Positions 20,744-27,758 of a DNA stretch of 27,758 bases are shown here, piece after piece. The DNA comes from Sporodiniella umbellata. Its lineage: Eukaryota; Mucoromycota; Mucoromycetes; Mucorales; Rhizopodaceae. A model generated the notes under the pieces. It had not been told where the DNA came from. It ran no database searches and was given only the letters and a program-made list of their open reading frames with translations. The stretch is taken from the NCBI GenBank assembly GCA_025677835.1, contig JAIXMR010000171.1, positions 1-27,758 on the forward strand, in the 5' to 3' direction. Each line of letters starts with the position of its first letter. The first letter of the stretch is position 1. The position numbers were made by a program, and so were the translations under genes.

Positions 20744-23700
20744 TTAATTCAACGATACCATACTCAGCTTTCTTTCCAAATTCGTAAGTCTTATTTTTGC
20801 CTCATCAATAAATTCGGTTCTAGATAAAGTTAAAAAAAAAATAGGGGGTGAAGTGAGTGAGTCGACCGTTCTTATAAAAGTATTCCAAACACTTACTGTC
20901 CCCTGAGAGTGTTCAACACGTTATTACGCTGAGCTTCAGACATGTTAGCAGGGTTGAACCTGCTTTCTTTTTTCGATTGAGCTGCAAGTGCTTCCATTTT
21001 CTTCTTTAGCTATTTTTTTAATAAAGCAAATCAATATCCTGTTAAAAGAACAAACCATTCTGCTAACTCACATGTTCGATACGAGAGACATAACCTGATG
21101 GGCCCACTACTTTATCTGAAAGTTCCTCTAATTTTTTAATCCATTTTTTCTCTTCTTCTGATAAACTAGGCTGGCAATTGCGCATCACTAAACGTAACTG
21201 TTCATCCATACGAAGTCGCAGTATAGCATGCTTTTGTGTTATGTTTTGGAGCGTTTCCTCTTGTTTTCTTTTGATCTCGGGCGAAAAGTGCTTTTGATAT
21301 CTTTTATAAAGCTTTTTCATACAGAGCACTTGTTTCTCAAATTCCTTTTGCTGTAAAGAAATTCTAGAGACACTGTATTAATATTTCGAAAAAAAAAAAA
21401 AAAACACACCTGATCACATTACCTTTCTTCTATCAAAATCCCTGCCTTTCCAAGCTCTCGGGTATCACGGTGAATTGTTTCAGACGTTTTGGAAAAGAAC
21501 CTTAGTGTTTCTTCGTTGATCACCACTTCTTTTGCATGAGCTAATGAGCTAGGAATAACAACCTTGGGTGTCTTTAAAACAGAGTCGAGCTGTTTGGGTT
21601 TTTCAAAAGCAGGTAAAGGAAGGATGGATTCGTATGCTTGTTCTCCTTTAGTGCGAGTAATGCTTTTCAGTTGGTCCCTGATGGCTGTTTCGTTTTCAGG
21701 CTCTGGGTCTGGGCTGAGATTGAGACAGCTATAGGTGAGTTTATAATCAGAAGTAATCGAAAGCAATGTATAGGACAGGTAAAGGTCCGTAATCACAAAC
21801 GCTCCGACAATGGGAGCGAAAGCGCCTGAAAGAGGGGCGGAATTGATCAGTCCATGAACTTCAGAAGTAGTCTTCTCTGTTAACCAGCGCTTGAGCTCAC
21901 CCAGAGTGCCTTTTTTGCCATCTTCGGCTTTGGCGCATATTTCTTTGGGTGCCTGCAACCATCTCCCCATGTTAATAGTGCTTACACCGCCTGCATGATA
22001 GATGTAGTAAATATCTACATGGACTGGATCTGGTAAAAGCCTCAATACCTGAGTTTGGGGCGTATTCTTGGCTTTCAAATCGATTTCTTCATACAAAATA
22101 GCAGTAGGTAAAAAATCTCGATGCGACAGCAAGACCTCTAGCTAAGAGCAAAAGGATATAAACTTTGGTTACATTGCGAAAGATACCAAAAAAAATTCCA
22201 ACAAACCTCTTTATGCCACTCCTTCTTGTCCTCTAAGGGTATTTGCCATTGAGCGTCTGTTTCGCTAGTTAAGATATGGTTTTGAACTTGTCCATTTGAG
22301 AGTCCCAAAGCAAGCAAATGAATAGGTTCGGAATAAATATACAGGATATCTGTTACTTGAGCTGAATTTAATGCGTCGCTTGGATGATTGATAACAAAAG
22401 GACCTTGTCTCCGAACAGGTAAACTAACAGATACGGTATTGCTGGCAACACTCAACATATCGTTATTTAATAGATGGGGATTTTTTTTACAACCTGCACT
22501 GGCAGAGTTCACTAATTGCTCCAACCACTGTTTCTGGAGTTTAAAAAGATAAGACAAAGTTCGAGTATCAATAGTATCTGAGTCTCTGGTTTTTTGGTAT
22601 TTTGCTTCCACAAGAATACTCAAATTGTCCAAATGCTTTCGGTGAATAGTACTTTTTTTTTTAAAAAAAAAAAAAAAAAGTCAATAAATAGTTGTGCGTA
22701 TCCCTTTTCAACATCTACCTTCCAAAGGGAACAACAGGGCAAAGGGCATACATATGGCCATTGCGAAGGGCATAATGTATAGTAAACACCTCCCAACCGC
22801 TTTGACTGTGACTGGAACCACCAAGTGAAAAAGCAGCAACATCCTCATAACCGTTTACATCGTCCTCTTCAAAAACAAAGCCTCGGCTTGGGGACTCTGC
22901 AACATGTTCTCTATTCTCAACAGAAGACAAATCAAACTCCTGTTCTGGTTGGTCTATACTGTCGCCAATATTAAAAATTCTATCGATAAAGTCTCATTTA
23001 GCTTTTTTCTTTTTTAAAAAAAAATATATATCTGTGAGTCTATTCTGAACGATAACACAAACCTTAATTGAGCATCAGAACTAAGTACAACAAGATGACA
23101 TTTGGCTTCACTTAAAGGATGCCATTCTGTCTGAAGAATCTCTGTTTTTCCGTTATAAATCTTCTTTCCAATTGTTAAAGTACGACAGTCAATCTCTTTT
23201 TTCAACATGGTGATATCTCCAAAGCCTTGGCGAGGTAAGCACACGACTACTAAAAAGCGAGAACCAGTAACTGACAAAAGACGTCCATTGGTGTTTGGTG
23301 TTAAAGATTCTATGTTAAAGTCAATTTGTGGTGTGTTCAATGACTATTCAAGTATATATGTTTTCATGTATATAATTGTTTATATATACACATTGATACA
23401 TCAGTTTCCATCTCTAAAAAAAAAGCCAAAAAAAAAAAAAAGTGAATGCGTTCCTCACCTTAAAAGGAATCAAGTGAAACCAATTGTTTGATAATTCTTC
23501 CTTCTTCTCAAAAGCTTCCTTGGCGGCAGTAATCCAGGCGTTTTTAAATTCTGTCAAGTTGAGTACTCTAATAGTCGAGCCAGCTGCAACAAAAAGGTCA
23601 TGTCCGCGCATGACCAGTAAACACGTATGGTGCTGAAGAATGAAATCGGCTGTTGTACTGGTAGCACTGCTTTGCATCGTTTTGATCTTCTCGATATGTT

Positions 23701-23776
23701 GCTTATCCGCTTCATTGATTTCAAAAATAGGATGTTTGATAAGTTGGTCAAGCCAGCTTTCGTTGAGAGTTGTCAT
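20744..23776 (-). CDS. Nup82/Nup88-like nucleoporin
   Basis: Predicted 834-aa cytoplasmic-face nuclear pore component, expected to anchor mRNA-export factors. Exons: 23776-23459, 23343-23063, 22979-22719, 22651-22207, 22141-21423, 21363-21072, 21009-20897, 20819-20744; all phases close. The N-terminal two-thirds look like a beta-propeller: LVMRGHDLFVAAGSTIRVLN, SRFLVVVCLPRQG, then the family landmark TEWHPLSEAKCHLVVLSSDA followed by QLRIFNIGD. The C-terminal part (from about residue 680) is charged and predicted coiled coil (LQQKEFEKQVLCMKKLYKRY, EEEKKWIKKLEELSDKV), as in Nup88, where it pairs with Nup214/Nup62 relatives. The ATG at 23776 is preferred because the upstream in-frame sequence is only Phe-rich read-through of T tracts. 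An acidic insert (FEEDDVNGYED) sits mid-propeller. Assignment rests on these patterns; Nup82 proteins diverge strongly. Confidence 0.85.
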
Positions 23777-24313
23777 TATCGTGTGGTTTGTTGAGTAGAA
23801 AATAGTAAAAAAAAAAAAGCAGTTGCAAAACAATTTTTTCCAAAAAAAAAAAAAAAAAAAGTTAAAAGTCACATAAGTCTGAAATAAATCTATTATGATG
23901 TTGTTTGCTTGATATTACCTGACCCAACAGAAGGAAAGAGTGTTTTTGTGTACTACAAAGCGCTTAAAAACCTAACAATATCATTTTTGCCCACTAAATT
24001 GAAACCGATAAAAAGAAATTTATGGGAAACCGCCAATGGGCTTACCCTATTATAAAACTGGTCCCATCAAAATCGATTCTGCATTGTTCAAAAGAAAAAG
24101 ATCTTCCACACAGTAAACTGACCACAGAACATACATTACGGATATAAGCTGCGCTCAGTATGTTCAGCCGATTGACTTATTCTCAGTTTTATAGGTGGTG
24201 CTTTTTAGAAATTTTTTTTAAAACGTTTATTTTTATGTATACATTGATAATAAAAAAAATGGTTTTGTTGATAGAGTTACCCACAGATTTTGTTTGAAAA
24301 AAAAAAAAAAAAT
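23777..24313. other. Spacer between nucleoporin and Rab GDI genes
   Basis: It contains the 5' flank of the nucleoporin gene (A12 and A18 tracts at about 23807 and 23843 on the plus strand) and the 3' flank of the Rab GDI gene, whose stop is followed by a T16 tract on the coding strand. No further gene is visible. Confidence 0.6.
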
Positions 24314-25878
24314 TTAAGCATTCACATTTTCTTCTTCTTCTCTCTTCTTGAGAACCAAAGGCTCTCCAGTAATACGACGCCAAATGTCATGTACATCTTC
24401 GCAAACTGTTTCAAAATGAGAAGTAGCATCATAAGAGCGAGAGACAAAAACATGGTCTTTGGTTCCATCTTCAACAGGCTCTTCCAAAGGAGATTCGTGA
24501 ATAAACCTTTTACAAAATTAGTATTCATTCATAAATACATCTTGTATTATGTCTGCCTTACATATCCTGTACAGGGCCTAACAACTTAAGGCCTTCTTTG
24601 ACTTCGTCAGAAGGGTTTTGTGTTTCAACAATAGTAGATACAATAGCCAAGTAGTAACCCTTTGGACAAACCATGTGTGCGTCGCTTACACAAGCAATAT
24701 ATATATCGTGTTTGCGACCAACCTGGCTTTGAGGAATAACAATTTGGCAAGAATCGCTATCGCTTGTGTTGGGAATAGGATGAGTTAACAAGCAGATAGC
24801 GCGAACAACAGAGCCAACCTTTTTGACGTTAAGAGGTGCGTATGAAGGATCGCAAATGACAGTCTTGGCCTTTACTACTTCGTCTCCTGCTTTGACACCG
24901 GTAACTTCGCCAGCGTCGTTGTAAACAAGTTCGGTTACGTTTTTATCCAACATATAAGTACCGCCATAAACAGCAGAAAGTCTATCATACACGTGTTAGT
25001 ATGCACAGCTCAGATTGTATCTACACGTGCATATATAACTTACCTTGCAAATGCTTGAGGCAAGTCGCCAAGACCATACAAAGGATAGATATAAGGGCTC
25101 TTACCATAACGAAGAACAGAGCCTGCATACAATCTAACCTTTTCAACTGTATCATAAGCAGGCTGATTGAGGTAGGTATCGTCCAAGTGAAGAGCCATAG
25201 CATGGCCAATGAACTCTTGGGTTCCTGTGGCCAAACCAAACTTCTTATATACTTCGGTCATTGTTTGTGTTCTGATGTTCAATCCTTGATGGGTGTTGGG
25301 ATCACTTTCCTTGTATGCTTCAGCCCACACCAAGAAGTTCTTCATGCGGCGCTTTTCGAAAATGCCCATAAGAGGTGAAGAGAGAGCTTCGCTTGCGTTA
25401 GCAGGGACTTTGCTGACACGTCCTCCACTGAAGACATAAGAACCAGCAATTTGCTTGAATTCTAAGTAACGTGTGACATCAGTGTGGGTCAAGAAACGTA
25501 CGATTTCGCCATTAGCCATCATGAACTTGGGAATTAAATCAATGTTCCAGTCACGATCACGGCCCAAGTTCTCAGGTGCCTTTTGACCATCTCTGAATTT
25601 GCCGAAAAACTATTTAGAGTTTTTTTTAGAAACGTAAAGAAGACCATTTATTATAAAAGCTCTAAAAATACCTGAGTCAAATTAAGAGAGGCAGATTCAG
25701 CGCCGTAGTAATCGTTACGGTCCATATGAAGAACTTTTTTTCCATCAACAGACAAAAGACCAGACAAGATGCACTCGGTTAAACCGGTACCTAAAACGAT
25801 AACATCATATTCAACATCCTGTACAGTGCTCAGTTAGTTAAACTAGACTTTAAAACCATCTGTTTGCAACTTTACCAT
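24314..25878 (-). CDS. GDI1: Rab GDP-dissociation inhibitor (Gdi1/Sec19)
   Basis: Predicted 442-aa cytosolic protein that extracts and recycles prenylated GDP-bound Rab GTPases in vesicle traffic. Exons: 25878-25876 (ATG only), 25818-25672, 25609-25044, 24981-24562, 24506-24314; phases 0, 0, 2, 2. The spliced N-terminus gives [20 protein letters not shown], the FAD-like fold motif of GDI/REP proteins, then [19 protein letters not shown] and FFGKFRDG. Also visible are the Rab-binding platform ([39 protein letters not shown]) and the effector segment [20 protein letters not shown]. Length matches fungal GDIs (about 440-450 aa). REP/Mrs6 is excluded by size and the lack of long inserts. Intron 3 contains a perfect TACTAAC branch site. 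GC is higher than in neighbouring genes, consistent with strong expression. Confidence 0.97.
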
Positions 25879-26556
25879 TTTTCACTCTTGATTAAATTGA
25901 AAAAACAAAAGTGTGAAACGCACCTATATCCTGAGTTTTTGTGTGAAGATCGAACCTCGTGTGTGAACGTCATTTTGATATCCGCCAATAAAAAAACCTT
26001 TCACTAAACTCTCCAAATTTCCTATTGCAACGTTTACAAAGTAGACGATGGATCAGACAGTTTCAATCTGATTGGCAGTACGGCTCTCTAAGTAATCTTT
26101 TTTATTAAAGAAACACATGTTCATTGAGCTCTAATACAAAACATTGCATTAAATTAGATAGGTTCCGCACGCCCATATATAATGAAATAACCAAACTGAA
26201 GTTTCATTTAAAAAACATTTTCCTTTCTTTTTTTTAAGGATACTGTAAAGGTAGTGGCAGTAAGAGATTTCTTCATTGAACTAACTCTACTCATTTAAAA
26301 AAAAAAGAACTTAGCTTGATTGATACTAAATCGCTTACTGTTTCGAATATACAAGGTCTCAAGATGCTACTGCACTTACAATTTACCAAAAATGTACATA
26401 CCTAATTATTAAGCGTTTCTATTCAATTTTCATTTCTTTGGGATTTTCTGTCAAAGAAAAACGAGATACAGCATACTTTCAACAAAAATAGAGACAATGA
26501 TAAGAAGATATGTTAGTTTGCCAATTGCTCTTTCCTAAAGTACCGGTGTACTAAAC

Positions 26557-26595
<39 letters not shown>

Positions 26596-27758
26596 CCCGT
26601 AATTATACAATGCTTTAACCCGTCTCTAAGCTCAAATTATTTCACAATAATAAATTCCTCGCATAATCATACAAAATTCCACTTAGTATATTGATTTTTT
26701 TAGACCGTTCAACTATTTTTTTTTTGTCTATATAGGCTTAAAATTGTTGCTTCACGTTGCTATTTAAAATCAATTTACAAATGAATTATCAAGCTATTCG
26801 TAATAAAGTGACTTATCAAAATAAGAGATCTAAAAACAAACACACAATGTTAGATTTATAGATTGTAACGAGTCTTTGGTATATTAACACAAGCCATTTG
26901 AGCGTTTTCTAAGTGTTTTGCAATTGTATTAAAGTTGGGTTTTGAACTGAACAGCTCTGTATACAAAAAAAAAAAACTTGAGCTTAAATCAAGTAAATTT
27001 GCTAGACTGCCCGACGCTCGAAAAGCTCTTTACCTGTACTTTAAAGTATCCTAGTTTGAGTACCGATTGAGAACATAGCTTTAAATTTTATAAAGAAAAT
27101 TAGATGCTGGCTAGCTGTTCTCTTAACTGTTGTTAGCTGTAGTTTTTTTCTTTTAAAAAAACTACTATCATCGGGAGACATCTTGGATTACAGAGATTTT
27201 GAGGTAATTTTAAACTCTGTGTTCCTAAAAATATAATATTTTAAAGATTCACTAAATTCTATAATGCGGCGAATCCAAAATAAACATAAAATCAAAAAAG
27301 AAACAAGAATTTGAGGTGACTGGACAAAACACTATATTAAGAAAAAGCTATAAAATACTAAGAAAGCAATGGTTAAGTTGATCCGAGTCGTCTCTCATCA
27401 TAGAGACTCTTGGTGAAAATTGATGGTCTAAAGTTATTCATCATACCAAAAACGAGCTCACCATTACATTTCAGCATATCTTCACTTTTTGTAAATAATT
27501 CACTTCAAAATTCCTACTTTTACAACCTATTTCCGTCCCATGTTATTCAACTCTGACAAGAAAACCTTTGAGCAACGATGAAATATCAAAAGAAATTAGA
27601 TATATTTTAGAAAAGAAGATTCCCGTTAAAAATTAAGGTTAGTTTCGAAATCTTTGATTATTTCTTGTTATTCCTTTTATAAGGTCTATTTTTCATGTCA
27701 TGTGTATCTTTCAGATACCATTGTTTGTTCATATTTTATCTATTTATTAGAAAAGCAT
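25879..27758. other. Right-end 1.9 kb without an intact gene
   Basis: The promoter of the Rab GDI gene should lie in the first few hundred bases. The rest is AT-rich with no assembled gene. It contains an A35 run (26558-26592) and, near the edge, a plus-strand open run of 45 codons (27499-27633) that could belong to a gene or element continuing outside the window. No tRNA or other RNA was recognised. Confidence 0.5.
26558..26592. repeat. A35 homopolymer
   Basis: The longest homopolymer in the window, 35 A on the plus strand, bordered by CTAAACC and CTCCCCG. A retroposed poly(A) tail is one possible origin, but no target-site duplication was found. Confidence 0.9.

Noticed and set aside
23777..23872. 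N-terminal extension of the nucleoporin frame
   Set aside because: In-frame but consists of Phe and Asn/Cys from T tracts; the ATG at 23776 gives a family-like start.
24322..24528. Alternative frame over the last Rab GDI exon
   Set aside because: It is a shifted reading of the same exon; the spliced GDI frame through 24506-24314 is clearly the coding one.

Overview
The window looks like nuclear DNA of an intron-rich, AT-rich filamentous fungus. Short GT-AG introns (about 45-115 nt, one of 172 nt), long homopolymer tracts between genes, and the protein set (Zn2Cys6 and HMG-box regulators, a class II DYRK kinase, a Vcx1-type Ca2+/H+ exchanger, an Nup82/Nup88-type nucleoporin) fit an early-diverging fungus. 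Mucoromycota (Mucorales-like) is my best guess from gene style, not from a database search. I rebuilt ten protein-coding genes by hand. Their 49 introns all use GT..AG, and every splice phase closes into one open frame. There are no rRNA genes, recognisable tRNAs, CRISPR arrays or operons.

Layout, left to right. Three minus-strand regulatory genes come first: an HMG-box protein cut by the left edge (1-1525), a small tandem Zn2Cys6 protein (1650-2592) and a DYRK-family kinase (2933-5269). A 96-aa plus-strand protein with a KEN motif and Cdk-type sites follows (6049-6391), convergent with an unrecognised seven-exon minus gene (6785-7885). A 2.5-kb gene-poor stretch leads to an 11-exon minus-strand Ca2+/H+ exchanger (10406-12126). 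The next 3.7 kb has no intact gene but holds what looks like a decayed piggyBac-type transposase on the minus strand (about 13.36-14.33 kb).

On the right, a plus-strand UPF0303/HbpS-like protein (15795-16476) converges on a minus-strand mitochondrial carrier with exons of 6, 12 and 24 nt (16613-18121). After 2.6 kb of gene-poor, possibly decayed sequence come an Nup82/Nup88-like nucleoporin (20744-23776, minus) and a Rab GDP-dissociation inhibitor (24314-25878, minus) whose first coding exon is exactly ATG. The last 1.9 kb has no intact gene.

Most genes are unrelated housekeeping or regulatory functions, and I see no pathway cluster. The points most worth following are the zinc-ribbon/HMG protein, the KEN-box mini-protein, the micro-exon carrier and the transposase relic.
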